Shown piece after piece: positions 39,161 to 48,146 of a stretch of 64,000 bases of DNA. The position numbers were made by a program, and so were the translations under genes. The DNA is from Armatimonas sp043757465. GTDB taxonomy: Bacteria; Armatimonadota; Armatimonadia; Armatimonadales; Armatimonadaceae. Position 1 is the stretch's first letter; every line of letters starts with the position of its first letter. The notes beneath the pieces are model-generated. The model was not told where the DNA came from, made no database searches, and saw only the letters and a list, made by a program, of their open reading frames with translations. The stretch spans positions 10,472-74,471 of the forward strand of contig NZ_JAYVPL010000041.1 in assembly GCF_043757465.1 (NCBI RefSeq), read 5' to 3'.

Positions 39161-42100
39161 TTACCACCCTCGCAAACTGGCTCGAATGTCCCGGCGGCGT
39201 TCTTCGGCTTTGGGATCAGGCGGTGGCGGCGGCTCCTTGAGGGCTTTGTCGAGAAACTCGACTAGCTCCTCAGTCTGGGCCAGCACCTTACTGCTCTGAA
39301 TATTCATCACTACTTTACTAGGCTGGAACTCGTAGCCTTGCTGGGCTTTGAAGGCGGCGCTGAGCGCACGAACGGAGTGCTTGGGCAGCGCGACGCCGGG
39401 CTTGAACGTGACGATCACTTGCCGCGCTTCGGTCTGAATGCCTAAAATACCGATCTCCGCACAGCGCAGGCGCAGGCGCAAGAGACCGAGCGCGTTCCAG
39501 ACCGGCGGGGGCGGATCACCGAAGCGGTCCTCGAACTCATCTTGTAGACGTGCCACGTCTACTTTGTCTCTCACGGCGGCGAGCTTTTTGTACATGAGAA
39601 TGCGCTGGGGCTCGGCGGGAATGTAGGCTTGCGGAATGGTTGCGGCCACGGGCAAGTCCACGGTGGGGAGAGGGACATCCTCTTTGTCGGGTTCCTCGCC
39701 TTTTAGCTCGTGAATGGCCTGCTCCAGAAGCTGAATGTAGAGATCGAAGCCTACATTGCTGACCGTGCCGCTTTGTTCAGCGCCCAGGAGGTTGCCCGCG
39801 CCGCGTAGTTCTAAGTCGCGGAGTGCAATTTTATAGCCACTGCCCAACTCGGTGAGCTCGCGGACGGCATCGAGGCGCTGCTCGGCAATCGTGGTGAGGC
39901 TCTTGCCCTTGCGGTAGAGTAGATAGGCGAAGGCCTGCACTTTTGCCCGGCCCACGCGGCCTCGGAGCTGGTAGAGCTGCGAGAGTCCAAGCTTGTCGGC
40001 GTTGTCAATGATAATGGTATTGACATTGGGAATGTCGAGGCCCGACTCCACAATGGTGGTGCAGACCAGCACATCGAATTTTTTATGGTAGAACTCGAAC
40101 ATCGTGTCTTCTAGTTCATCGTTGCCCATCTGGCCGTGCGCCACTTTGCAGCGCGCCGTCGGGACGAGCTGTTCGATGTGATTGGCGATGTGGTAGATGC
40201 TCTCCACTCTATTGTGCAGAAAATACACCTGGCCGCCCTGGTCAAGCTCGCGCAGAATGGCCTCGCGAATGAGCAGATCATCGAACTCCTTGACAAAGGT
40301 CTTGACGGCGGTGCGGCCCTCGGGTGGGTCATTAATAAGCGACATATCCCGAATGCCGGAGAGCGACATGTGCATGGTTCGGGGGATGGGGGTCGCGCTC
40401 ATGGCCAGCACGTCCACGCTCTTACGGAGCTGTTTGAGGCGCTCCTTGTGCGTCACGCCAAAGCGCTGCTCCTCGTCCACGATCACGAGGCCAAGATCCT
40501 TGAACTCGACATCTTTGGAGAGCAGTCGGTGGGTGCCAATAACAATGTCCACGCCGCCGACTCTGAGATCCTCCAGGGTCTTGGTGTGCTCTTTGGCACT
40601 ACGAAAGCGCGAGAGCTGGTCCACGCGCACGGGAAACGCGGCGAGGCGCTCACTAAAGGTCTGGAAGTGCTGCGATGCTAGAACCGTGGTGGGGCACAAG
40701 ACCGCCACTTGACGGCCCTCGCTAGCGACTTTAAACGCGGCGCGCATCGCCACTTCGGTCTTGCCAAAGCCCACGTCGCCGCAGATTAATCTATCCATCG
40801 GGCGTGGAGACTCCAGGTCCCGCTTCACATCTTCGATAGCCGCGAGCTGATCAGGCGTCTCGGTGTAGGCAAAAGACTGCTCCATGTCCTGAATCCAGGG
40901 CGTGTCAGGAGCGTAGGCGTAGCCCTCAATGGCCTGACGGGCGGCGTAGAGCGCGATCAGCTCACCCGCGATCTCTTTGACCTGACGTTTGGCTCTTGCT
41001 GTGGCCTTGAGCCACTCGGTGCCGCCCAGCTTGTTCACCGACGGCGACCCGCCCTCGGAGCCGATGTATTTCTGCACCCGGTCCACTTGATCCACGGGCA
41101 CATAGAGCCTGTCGCTGCCCTCGTAGGCAATCACCAGAAACTCTTTTTCCACGGGTGGCGCACCGGGAAACGGAGCCGTGTTCATCTTGGTCAGGCCCGC
41201 ATACATACCGATGCCATGATGAATATGCACCACATAGTCGCCGGATTTCACGTCCAGCAGGCTTGTGATGCGCATTCCCTCACGGAATTCGCGACGCTTG
41301 GCCTGCTTCTTGAAGCGGTGTCGGTCGCCAAAAAGCTCTGTGTCCGAGAGCACCACCAGATTTGCCTCGGGAAGCCGGAAGCCCGCGGTAATTAAGCCAT
41401 CAATGAGCTTGACTTGTGCGCTCTCCTGAATGCCAAAGCCACGCAGACGCGGCGCTTGTGCGGAGATTAAAATCACGCGGGCACCGTTGGTTGTCCAGGT
41501 ATCAATGGCCTCTTTGAGGGGGCCGGGCCGTCCGCCGAAGCTCTCCGCGGGTGCACCCTGAACACTGAGATGCAGCGACGGGGCCAGGAAGGGCAGGGCG
41601 CGTGCGAGGAGCGTGAGCAACAGTGTGGGACGAGCTGCCGTGAGCTGGCGCAGTATCGCCTCAAAGTCTGCCCAGAGGCCCCCCCCGCCCCCGATAACGG
41701 GGGAGCCATTGTAGGCTAAAATCTCACCGCGTTCTGCGCGGCCTGCCAGGCTTTTTTGGATTCCCTCCAGCACGCGCTCCGCATAGGGTTCGAGTTGCGC
41801 GGGCTCGTCTAAGATGAGGATTGCGTCCTCGGGAAGATAGGCCGCGGTCGGAACGGCATCGGGGTGAATCAGGAGCAGATAGCGCTCGACACCGCCGAAA
41901 TAGTTCGCTAGCCCCAGCTTGACGATATCGCCCTCGGCACTATCGCGGAGCTTCTCGGCACGGCTTACGTCAAAGTTCTTAAGCGTGCCTGCGAGCTGCT
42001 TTTTTAGAGTCTCCTGGGCGGTAGCCATGCGCTCGCGGGTAAAGGCCATCTCATGCGCGGCGACAATAACAATTTGCTCTTGCTTGCCTTCGCTGCGCTG

Positions 42101-42757
42101 GCTCTCGGGATCAAACGGGCGAATGCTCTCCACCTCATCGCCAAATAAGTCAATGCGTACGGGCACGCTCACGTCGGCGGGCCAGACATCGAGCAGATCA
42201 CCGCGCCTTGCAAACGTCCCTGGGAGCTGCACAAGCTCGGTGCGCCGGTAACCAAACGCATTGAGCCGCGCCGCCGTTTGATCTAGCGAGAGCGTGTCGC
42301 CCACCGTGACAGTTAATCGGCGTGTTTTGAGAACCACCGGCGGCGGCGCGAGCTGGAGCAAGGCTGCCGTGGTGGTCACTAAGACACGGGGGGTGATTCC
42401 CTGCGCCAGATCTCCGAGCAGCCGTACGCGTTTGCCCGAGCCGCGCACATCCCGTTCCGAGTCTGCATCGTCTAAAAGAAGGTTGAGTGAGCTTGGGAGA
42501 CGCTCTAGCGTGGTTCCTGGGGGAAGAAAGAGCGCCAGGTCATCGGCGAGGCGCGTGGCGGCATCGTCGGTGTAGGTCACGAGCACCAGTGGTTTTTTCA
42601 GGTCTTCCTGAAGTCGGGCCAGAAGCCAGCCCCGTGCGGCGACAGGCATTCCTTCGAGCTGGACAGCACAGAAACCCTGCCGCAGTGCTTCTTCTGTCTG
42701 CGCCAGGGTCTTCCAGCCATCCGCGAGCGAGAGCAGAGCGGTTAAGTTCATGGACAT
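39161..42757 (-). CDS. mfd: Transcription-repair coupling factor Mfd
   Basis: A 1196- or 1198-residue Mfd (start at the ATG at 42751 or 42757). It removes RNA polymerase stalled at DNA damage and recruits UvrA. Order: UvrB-like N-terminal region (GMPVAARGWLLARL; VYTDDAATRLADDL), RNA-polymerase-interacting domain (KSGDYVVHIHHGIGMYAGL), SF2 translocase with Walker A GDVGFGKTE, DEEQRFG box and the SAT motif MSATPIPRT, helicase motif VI QLRGRVGRAKVQ, and C-terminal TRCF domain (IPQAYIPAEPQRILMYKKLA). A palindromic element is inserted in frame at 41677-41707 (GSPVIGGGGGLW). The reading frame stays open upstream to 43666 by chance; that extension would cross the T-box and valS. TATAAT at 42761-42766 gives a near-leaderless start. 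Confidence 0.96.
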   Translation of the reverse strand: MSMNLTALLSLADGWKTLAQTEEALRQGFCAVQLEGMPVAARGWLLARLQEDLKKPLVLVTYTDDAATRLADDLALFLPPGTTLERLPSSLNLLLDDADSERDVRGSGKRVRLLGDLAQGITPRVLVTTTAALLQLAPPPVVLKTRRLTVTVGDTLSLDQTAARLNAFGYRRTELVQLPGTFARRGDLLDVWPADVSVPVRIDLFGDEVESIRPFDPESQRSEGKQEQIVIVAAHEMAFTRERMATAQETLKKQLAGTLKNFDVSRAEKLRDSAEGDIVKLGLANYFGGVERYLLLIHPDAVPTAAYLPEDAILILDEPAQLEPYAERVLEGIQKSLAGRAERGEILAYNGSPVIGGGGGLWADFEAILRQLTAARPTLLLTLLARALPFLAPSLHLSVQGAPAESFGGRPGPLKEAIDTWTTNGARVILISAQAPRLRGFGIQESAQVKLIDGLITAGFRLPEANLVVLSDTELFGDRHRFKKQAKRREFREGMRITSLLDVKSGDYVVHIHHGIGMYAGLTKMNTAPFPGAPPVEKEFLVIAYEGSDRLYVPVDQVDRVQKYIGSEGGSPSVNKLGGTEWLKATARAKRQVKEIAGELIALYAARQAIEGYAYAPDTPWIQDMEQSFAYTETPDQLAAIEDVKRDLESPRPMDRLICGDVGFGKTEVAMRAAFKVASEGRQVAVLCPTTVLASQHFQTFSERLAAFPVRVDQLSRFRSAKEHTKTLEDLRVGGVDIVIGTHRLLSKDVEFKDLGLVIVDEEQRFGVTHKERLKQLRKSVDVLAMSATPIPRTMHMSLSGIRDMSLINDPPEGRTAVKTFVKEFDDLLIREAILRELDQGGQVYFLHNRVESIYHIANHIEQLVPTARCKVAHGQMGNDELEDTMFEFYHKKFDVLVCTTIVESGLDIPNVNTIIIDNADKLGLSQLYQLRGRVGRAKVQAFAYLLYRKGKSLTTIAEQRLDAVRELTELGSGYKIALRDLELRGAGNLLGAEQSGTVSNVGFDLYIQLLEQAIHELKGEEPDKEDVPLPTVDLPVAATIPQAYIPAEPQRILMYKKLAAVRDKVDVARLQDEFEDRFGDPPPPVWNALGLLRLRLRCAEIGILGIQTEARQVIVTFKPGVALPKHSVRALSAAFKAQQGYEFQPSKVVMNIQSSKVLAQTEELVEFLDKALKEPPPPPDPKAEERRRDIRASLRGW
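41677..41707. repeat. In-frame palindromic element in mfd
   Basis: GGCCCCCCCCGCCCCCG, ATAA, CGGGGGAGCC. Read on the plus strand it matches the valS copy (C-run, GCCCCCG, loop, CGGGGGAGCC). It encodes GSPVIGGGGG in Mfd. Confidence 0.6.
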
Positions 42758-42760
42758 GAG

Positions 42761-42766
42761 ATTATA
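42761..42766 (-). promoter_or_regulatory. TATAAT -10 box of mfd
   Basis: Minus-strand TATAAT, 3 nt before the ATG at 42757 and 9 nt before the ATG at 42751. The spacing favours the second ATG as the used start. Confidence 0.55.
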
Positions 42767-42786
42767 CCCCGTGATAAACTGCTCTA

Positions 42787-43056
42787 AGCTTCTGCGAAGA
42801 AGTGGGAAGAGTAAGCAGGTAGGTTTCGCCAGAGAAGAAGGGTCGTCGGCTGAGAGCCCTTTTCGAAAAATACTTTCTGAATGTCGCCCACGGAGCAGGA
42901 CGGGTTGCGCCCGAAATAGCGTGCGAAAGTGCGTCGGCTCTGCGCCGACGAACCGGGGTGGTACCGCGCGAGCGGCTCTAAATTTATCTGGAGCCCCGCG
43001 TCCCTGGGCAATGTTGCCCGAGGACGCGGGGCTTTCCGCGTCTTGGGGTGAAGGAG
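42787..43056 (+). promoter_or_regulatory. T-box leader of valS
   Basis: The 309-bp gap before valS holds a full T-box riboswitch. The T-box sequence GGGTGGTACCGCG is at 42956-42968 (the canonical AGGGTGGNACCGCG core). Stem I can be drawn with GTGGG (42802-42806) pairing CCCAC (42887-42891); the internal loop above it has AGTA (42810-42813) on the 5' side and a GTC valine codon (42883-42885) as specifier on the 3' side. A hairpin GTCGGC/GCCGAC lies just before the T-box. Uncharged tRNA-Val(GAC) would stabilise the antiterminator and allow valS expression. The exact 5' end is inferred; no clear -35 box. Confidence 0.92.
42994..43045 (+). terminator. T-box-controlled terminator before valS
   Basis: CCCCGCGTCC (42994-43003) pairs with GGACGCGGGG (43022-43031), with an inner GGGCAA/TTGCCC stem. 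It is followed by CTTTCCGCGTCTT, a broken T-run. It competes with the antiterminator that uses the T-box just upstream. AAGGAG at 43051-43056 is the valS ribosome site. Confidence 0.75.
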
Positions 43057-43066
43057 CCAACAACGA

Positions 43067-45730
43067 ATGGAACTCTCGACACGTTACGAGCCGCAAGAGG
43101 CGGAGGCGGCGATCTATGCGCAGTGGCTCGCTGCCAATAGCTTTCGGGCGACGCCCGATAGTCGCACGCCGTACTGCATCACGATCCCCCCGCCCAATGT
43201 CACGGGTGCGCTGCACATGGGCCATGCGCTCAACCACACGATCATGGACACACTGGGGCGCTGGAAGCGTATGCTCGGCTTCAATGTGCTGATCCTGCCC
43301 GGCACCGACCATGCAGGGATTGCCACGCAGGCCGTGGTGGAGCGCAAACTCAAGCAGGAGGAGCGCAAGACCCGCTATGATCTGGGCCGCGAGGCGTTTA
43401 CCGAGAAAGTGTGGGAGTGGAAAGAGGAGTACGGCAATAAGATCGTCTCCCAGATGCAGCGTCTTGGGTGCAGCTACGACTGGAGCCGCCTGCGCTTTAC
43501 CATGGACGAGAGTTACGTGGAGGCGATTCACACGGTCTTTGAAAAGCTCTACGCCGATGGCTATATCTACATCGGGGAGCGGATGGTGAACTGGTCGCCG
43601 GGCTTTCAGAGCGTGATCTCCGACATCGAGATTGACAGTCGCGAGGAAGACGGGTTTCTCTGGCACCTGCGTTACCCGTACACGGATGGCACGGGCGCAA
43701 TTATTGTCGCCACAAGCCGCCCCGAGACCATGCTCGGTGATACGGCGGTGGCCGTAAGCCCCAAAGATACGCGCTACGTGAGTGTTCTTGGTAAGAGCAT
43801 TACGCTGCCGCTGGTAGGCCGCGAGATTCCGATCTTAGCCGATGACTTTGTGGATCCTGCGTTTGGCACGGGCGCGGTGAAGATCACGCCCTTTCACGAT
43901 CCCAACGACTATGAGATGGGCAACCGGCATGGCTTAGAGCGCATTGAGGTAATCGGGCCGGATGCAAAAATGACAGCAAATGCGGGCGAGTATGCCGGAC
44001 TGGATCGCTTCGAGGCACGCAAGCGCATCGTGGCGGATCTGGAGGCGCTCGGTCTGCTGGAGAAGATCGAGCCGTACCGCCACACCGTGCCGTACTGCGA
44101 TCGTTCGGGGGCCGTGATCGAGCCGCGCCCGTCGTCGCAGTGGTTCTGCAAGATGGGCGGCACCGAGATGGTGGATAAGTCTATTGAGGCCGTGCGCGAC
44201 GGCTCGATTCGCTTTTTGCCCGAGCGTTACCGCGAGATCTACCTGCTCTGGATGGAGAAAATTCGCGATTGGCCGATCTCCCGCCAGCTCTGGTGGGGCC
44301 ATCGCCTGCCCGTGTGGCGCAAGACCGACTCCAACCCCGAGGAGGCGAGTAGCTGGGTATTTGCCCGAACCCAAGACGAGGCCGAAGCGAAGCTGGGCAG
44401 CACCGAGATTCTGCAATCGTCGGACGTGCTCGACACGTGGTTTAGCTCCGCACTCTGGCCCTTTGCCACGCTGGGCTGGCCGCACACGGAGACCGACCTC
44501 AGCTACTACTACCCGACGAGCCTGCTTTCGACGGCGCAGGAGATTCTCTATCTCTGGGTGGCGCGCATGATCATGACCGGTGAGCTCTTCCTCGGCAAGA
44601 AGCCCTTCGAGGAGGTCTACATTCATGCGACTGTGCTGGACGAGCACGGGCGGCGTATGAGCAAATCTAAAGGCAATGGCATTGATCCCGTGGAACTGAT
44701 CGAGCTCTACGGGGCCGACGCGCTGCGTTTTGCGCTGGCACGTGAGGCTGGGCAGCGTCAGGACATTCGCTTCAAGCCCGTGAAGATGGGCAAACAGGAG
44801 CAAGTGGAGCAGGCGCGTAACTTTGCCAATAAGATCTGGAACGCCAGCCGCTTCGTGATGATGAATTTGGAAGCCCCCCCTGCCCCCGCAAGCGGGGGAG
44901 CCGAGTTTGCGCCCAAACCAATCGCGCTCGTGGATCGCTGGATTCTCTCTCGCCTCGCTGCCACTGCTGATGCAGTGAACGCTGGGTTTGCGAGCTACAA
45001 CATAGACGATGCCTCGCGGGCGCTCTATGAGTTCTTCTGGAGCGATTTTTGTGATTGGTACGTCGAGGCCGCCAAACCGAGACTTGCAGCAGGCGATGAA
45101 AGTACCAAAGCCACGCTCTGGTATACTTTGGAGCGCTCGCTGCGCCTGCTCCACCCGATCTTGCCGCACCTCACGGAGACGCTCTGGCAGGCGCTTCCAG
45201 GCGCAAAAGCGGCGGCTGGCTGTGACTTCCTGATGCAGGCGGCATTTCCCAAAGACTTGCCGTATCGCGATGAAGCCGCTGAAGCCGAGTGGGAAGCCGT
45301 TCAGGAAATCACGGTGGCGATTCGCAATGTGCAAGCGGTGAACAACCTCAAAAAAGGCGGCGAGGCGTTTGTCACAACAAGCAAACCTGAGGTTCTTGAG
45401 AGCAGTCGCTCGATTATCGAGTTCCTGACGCGCTTCACGCTGGTGCTGGGCGCTGGCCCATCCGACGGCCATCTTCAACCCACACGCTTTGGCGATGTGC
45501 GCCTGCCGCGCCCTGAAGCAAGCCCGGAGGAGCTTGCTGCCGAAAAGGGACGTCTTGAGAATGACTTGCTGAAGATCGAGAAGGATCTGGAGGGACTTAA
45601 CAAGCGCTTGGACGATCCTAGCTTTGCCGAGCGTGCGCCCGAGGCCGTTGTGGTCAAAACGCGCTCCCAGCAAGTCGAGTTGTTGGAAAAGCAGGGCAAG
45701 CTGCAAGAGCGACTGGCGCAGCTCGGTTAG
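43067..45730 (+). CDS. valS: Valyl-tRNA synthetase
   Basis: An 887-residue class I synthetase of normal length. Motifs: PPPNVTGALHMGHALNHT (HIGH region), the editing domain (TSRPETMLGDTAVAVSP), the KMSKS loop RRMSKSKGNGIDP, tRNA-binding anticodon domain (LADR-like VDRWILSRLAA) and the C-terminal coiled coil (KGRLENDLLKIEKDLEGLNKRL). Its own leader is a valine T-box, an internal control of identity. Between FVMMNLE and ALVDRWILSRL the usual short junction is enlarged by EAPPAPASGGAEFA, encoded by a palindromic insertion. It ends 4 bp inside the convergent folC gene. Confidence 0.97.
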   Translation: MELSTRYEPQEAEAAIYAQWLAANSFRATPDSRTPYCITIPPPNVTGALHMGHALNHTIMDTLGRWKRMLGFNVLILPGTDHAGIATQAVVERKLKQEERKTRYDLGREAFTEKVWEWKEEYGNKIVSQMQRLGCSYDWSRLRFTMDESYVEAIHTVFEKLYADGYIYIGERMVNWSPGFQSVISDIEIDSREEDGFLWHLRYPYTDGTGAIIVATSRPETMLGDTAVAVSPKDTRYVSVLGKSITLPLVGREIPILADDFVDPAFGTGAVKITPFHDPNDYEMGNRHGLERIEVIGPDAKMTANAGEYAGLDRFEARKRIVADLEALGLLEKIEPYRHTVPYCDRSGAVIEPRPSSQWFCKMGGTEMVDKSIEAVRDGSIRFLPERYREIYLLWMEKIRDWPISRQLWWGHRLPVWRKTDSNPEEASSWVFARTQDEAEAKLGSTEILQSSDVLDTWFSSALWPFATLGWPHTETDLSYYYPTSLLSTAQEILYLWVARMIMTGELFLGKKPFEEVYIHATVLDEHGRRMSKSKGNGIDPVELIELYGADALRFALAREAGQRQDIRFKPVKMGKQEQVEQARNFANKIWNASRFVMMNLEAPPAPASGGAEFAPKPIALVDRWILSRLAATADAVNAGFASYNIDDASRALYEFFWSDFCDWYVEAAKPRLAAGDESTKATLWYTLERSLRLLHPILPHLTETLWQALPGAKAAAGCDFLMQAAFPKDLPYRDEAAEAEWEAVQEITVAIRNVQAVNNLKKGGEAFVTTSKPEVLESSRSIIEFLTRFTLVLGAGPSDGHLQPTRFGDVRLPRPEASPEELAAEKGRLENDLLKIEKDLEGLNKRLDDPSFAERAPEAVVVKTRSQQVELLEKQGKLQERLAQLG
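44869..44904. repeat. In-frame palindromic element in valS
   Basis: AAGCCCCCCCTGCCCCCGC followed by AAGCGGGGGAGCC. It encodes EAPPAPASGGAE at a junction that is normally short in ValRS. Best match is the copy at 24440-24475 in the PKS-NRPS. Confidence 0.7.
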
Positions 45731-46929
45731 AAGCGCAGAGCTTCTGGTGTCTCTCCCACGACATAGAATGAGCCAGTGACGATAACACGTAGGGGGCTCT
45801 TAAGCGCCGTCTGGATCGCATCAGGAACGTGGGGGAGACACACAACCGGCAGGCCAAGAGCCTCTGCCGCTGTGGCGACCTCGGTGGCGGGAATGGGCTT
45901 GAACGTGGGCTCCGTGGCGATCACGGTGTGCAGAAGTGGGGCTAGCACGGCGAGAAACGGGGCGGGATCGTGGGTCTGTTTGGAGCCAATCACGGCCGTA
46001 AACTTCTCCCCAGGAAACTCCTCCTGAAGCGCCGCCACGAGCGTACGAGCCCCGTCTTCGTTGTGCGCTCCATCTAGGATCAGTCGTCCGCCCTGGCAGA
46101 CCTGAAAGCGTCCGGGGAGCGCTGCGGTCTCCAGGCCCGTGCGAATTGCATTCTCAGGAATCTCAAGCGTCCGCGCGATCCAAGTGGCGGTGCTGGCGTT
46201 GACACGCTGGTGTGGGCCACGTAGCGAAAGATGTGTGCCACTTGGGAACGCATCGTCGGGAACATGCACGAGAGGCACAGCTTCTTCTCGCGCTTTTTTG
46301 GTGATTGCAGCGAGCGCCTCAGGCTCAGTAACGGGTGTGATGCAAGCGCGCGTGCCGCGCTTCAGAATCCCAGCTTTCTGGCCCGCGATCTCACCCAGCG
46401 TGCTGCCCAGCAAATTCACGTGGTCAAAACCAATACTCGTGATCGCAGCCACGAGCGGCGCTGGGATGATATTGGTCGAGTCGTAGGTGCCCCCGATTCC
46501 GACCTCGATCACCGCAAAGTCCACACCAATCTCGGCGAAGTGCTTGAAGGCGATTGCTGTCTTGAGTTCAAATTCCGTGATCGCGCCGTACTCGCTCTCG
46601 TTCATCGCCTCAACAAACGGGGCCAGCTCCTCCACATGCCGGGCCAGATCCGCTTTTGCGATCGGGAGCCCACCCACCATCCAGCGCTCCCGCACATCAA
46701 AGACATAGGGCGAGAGATAGGCTCCCACGCAGTAGCCCGCCGCTTGCAAGATCGCCGCCGTCATGGTGGTTACTGATCCCTTACCATTGGTTCCGGCAAT
46801 ATGGACACAGCGTAGCTTGTCTTGCGGAGAGCCTACCTGAGAGAGTAGCATCTTGAGACGCGCCGGGTCTTTGCGGGGAGAAAAAGTGATGCGGTTGGCG
46901 AGGTAGAGAACCGCCTGGTCGAAAGTCAC
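45727..46929 (-). CDS. folC: Dihydrofolate synthase / folylpolyglutamate synthase
   Basis: A 400-residue Mur-ligase-like ATPase that adds glutamate to dihydropteroate or folates. ATP loop HIAGTNGKGSVTTM, the FDHVNLLGSTLGEIAGQKAGI segment and LILDGAHNEDGARTL are all characteristic. I choose the GTG at 46929 (protein VTFDQAVLYLANRI) because TAGAAT lies 7 nt upstream with no ribosome site; longer starts would be upstream of the promoter. Convergent with valS, overlapping by 4 bp, and divergent from a pilin-like gene 50 bp away. Confidence 0.93.
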   Translation of the reverse strand: MTFDQAVLYLANRITFSPRKDPARLKMLLSQVGSPQDKLRCVHIAGTNGKGSVTTMTAAILQAAGYCVGAYLSPYVFDVRERWMVGGLPIAKADLARHVEELAPFVEAMNESEYGAITEFELKTAIAFKHFAEIGVDFAVIEVGIGGTYDSTNIIPAPLVAAITSIGFDHVNLLGSTLGEIAGQKAGILKRGTRACITPVTEPEALAAITKKAREEAVPLVHVPDDAFPSGTHLSLRGPHQRVNASTATWIARTLEIPENAIRTGLETAALPGRFQVCQGGRLILDGAHNEDGARTLVAALQEEFPGEKFTAVIGSKQTHDPAPFLAVLAPLLHTVIATEPTFKPIPATEVATAAEALGLPVVCLPHVPDAIQTALKSPLRVIVTGSFYVVGETPEALRF

Positions 46930-46936
46930 AAATACT

Positions 46937-46942
46937 ATTCTA
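46937..46942 (-). promoter_or_regulatory. TAGAAT -10 box of folC
   Basis: Minus-strand TAGAAT, 7 nt before the GTG at 46929; supports a leaderless GTG start. Confidence 0.5.
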
Positions 46943-46979
46943 CCGTGTGGCCTAAGCAAAAAATCCGAATCCGCCGAAT

Positions 46980-47372
46980 ATGAAACTGACTATGCGAGAA
47001 AGTACTTTCCAACGATCTAGCGCACGTGCATTTACGCTGATTGAAATTATGGTGACACTGATGATTGTCACGACTTTACTTGCCATTGCCGTGCCACAAT
47101 TTCTACGCGCCCGTGAGGTTACTCGGTCGAGGGGCTGTGTGAAAAATCTCAATACCATTCAGCTCGCCAAAGAGCAGTATGCAATGGATAACCATATGGG
47201 CGTGGGAGCGACGATGCCCGCTCTGTCCGTGTTTTGTGGAGCAGGAACAGCCACCTATATCAAAAATATCCCTTTGTGCCCCTCTAATGGAACCTACACG
47301 GTAGGGGATCTTTCGACCGATCCCACCTGTTCCGTGGGCACGGATGCCTTGATTGTACATGCCCTCCCATAA
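46980..47372 (+). CDS. Type IV pilin / pseudopilin-like protein
   Basis: A 130-residue protein with a prepilin N-terminus: a basic leader (STFQRSSARA) then FTLIEIMVTLMIVTTLLAIAVPQF, with Glu at +5 of the mature protein. The residue before Phe is Ala rather than Gly, a variant common in planctomycete-type pseudopilins. The globular part has a CxN-L..I..AKEQYAMDN helix and cysteine-containing PLCPSNGTY and DPTCSVG, typical of DUF1559/pilin-like proteins whose C-terminal loops are disulphide-linked. No other pilus gene is near. No ribosome site is visible before the ATG. Confidence 0.8.
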   Translation: MKLTMRESTFQRSSARAFTLIEIMVTLMIVTTLLAIAVPQFLRAREVTRSRGCVKNLNTIQLAKEQYAMDNHMGVGATMPALSVFCGAGTATYIKNIPLCPSNGTYTVGDLSTDPTCSVGTDALIVHALP

Positions 47373-47375
47373 ATA

Positions 47376-48146
47376 CTAGCTCAGAAATTCTAGCGCGAGA
47401 CGTTTGAACTCCCCCGACAGAACTAAGCTCAGGTGATCCGTTCCAGGCACTGTTACAAACTCCGCACCAGGAAGTGTTTCGCGCAGACGCTCTGTTTCTG
47501 GCATAAAATGATCGTGCTCCGCGAGAATCACCCGTGTGGGAACCGTCAGTGGGCGCAGGTCATCCACCCGCCCTGGCCAACCGGGGCCACGCATCATCGC
47601 GGCGAGTGCCTTCAAGTCGTTGTTGGTCTTTGCAGCAAAGCTGCGAAACTGCCTCCCCACTGGGGACTCAATGCTTTCAGGACGGTCGGTCTCCAGAGCC
47701 TGCGCGATCGTGCTGGGAAGCATCGGGATGTTGTTCGTCCGCAGCACTTTATCTCCGATTCCCGCAAGAACCAACCGTCGCACACGCTCTGGGTAGAGCA
47801 TGGCGTATTGTAGTGCGAGTCCTCCGCCCATCGAGAAGCCTAAGAAGTCCGCGGGAGTTGCCTTTACATCGTCTTGGACGGCGGCAATATCGCGGCAGAG
47901 CTTGCTGGGCCAGTAGGCATCGTAGGTGAAGAACTTACTACTGCGTCCGTGCCCTCGCAGATCCGGCCCGATCACTTTCCTGCCTGTCTCTACAAACGCC
48001 TGTGTCCAGCCGACCCCGTGCCAGTTGCGCCGAAACGAGCTGGAGAAGCCATGCAGCAGAATCACCGGCGCACCCTCGCCATGCACTTCATAGTGAATCG
48101 TCGCCTCTTCGTTTTCAATCGTGTGGCTGGAAAATTCCCAGCTCAT
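47376..48146 (-). CDS. Alpha/beta-hydrolase
   Basis: A 256-residue hydrolase of the proline-iminopeptidase/ester-hydrolase type: HGFSSSFRRNW (oxyanion strand), PDLRGHGRSS, nucleophile elbow FLGFSMGGGLAL, acid in VILAEHDHFMPE and final His in VPGTDHLSLV. No signal peptide. The substrate is unknown. Its ATG follows the stop of the M14 peptidase gene without a gap, so the two are co-transcribed. Confidence 0.85.
   Translation of the reverse strand: MSWEFSSHTIENEEATIHYEVHGEGAPVILLHGFSSSFRRNWHGVGWTQAFVETGRKVIGPDLRGHGRSSKFFTYDAYWPSKLCRDIAAVQDDVKATPADFLGFSMGGGLALQYAMLYPERVRRLVLAGIGDKVLRTNNIPMLPSTIAQALETDRPESIESPVGRQFRSFAAKTNNDLKALAAMMRGPGWPGRVDDLRPLTVPTRVILAEHDHFMPETERLRETLPGAEFVTVPGTDHLSLVLSGEFKRLALEFLS

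Noticed and set aside
42758..43666. Open extension of mfd by about 300 codons upstream of its start
   Set aside because: It runs antisense through the valS T-box and the start of valS, whose sequence is clear, and the sequence beyond 42757 is Arg/His-rich non-protein-like; Mfd homologues begin near 42751.
43934..45706. 590-codon open frame antisense to valS
   Set aside because: A shadow of valS in GC-rich DNA; composition is not protein-like and it has no ribosome site.
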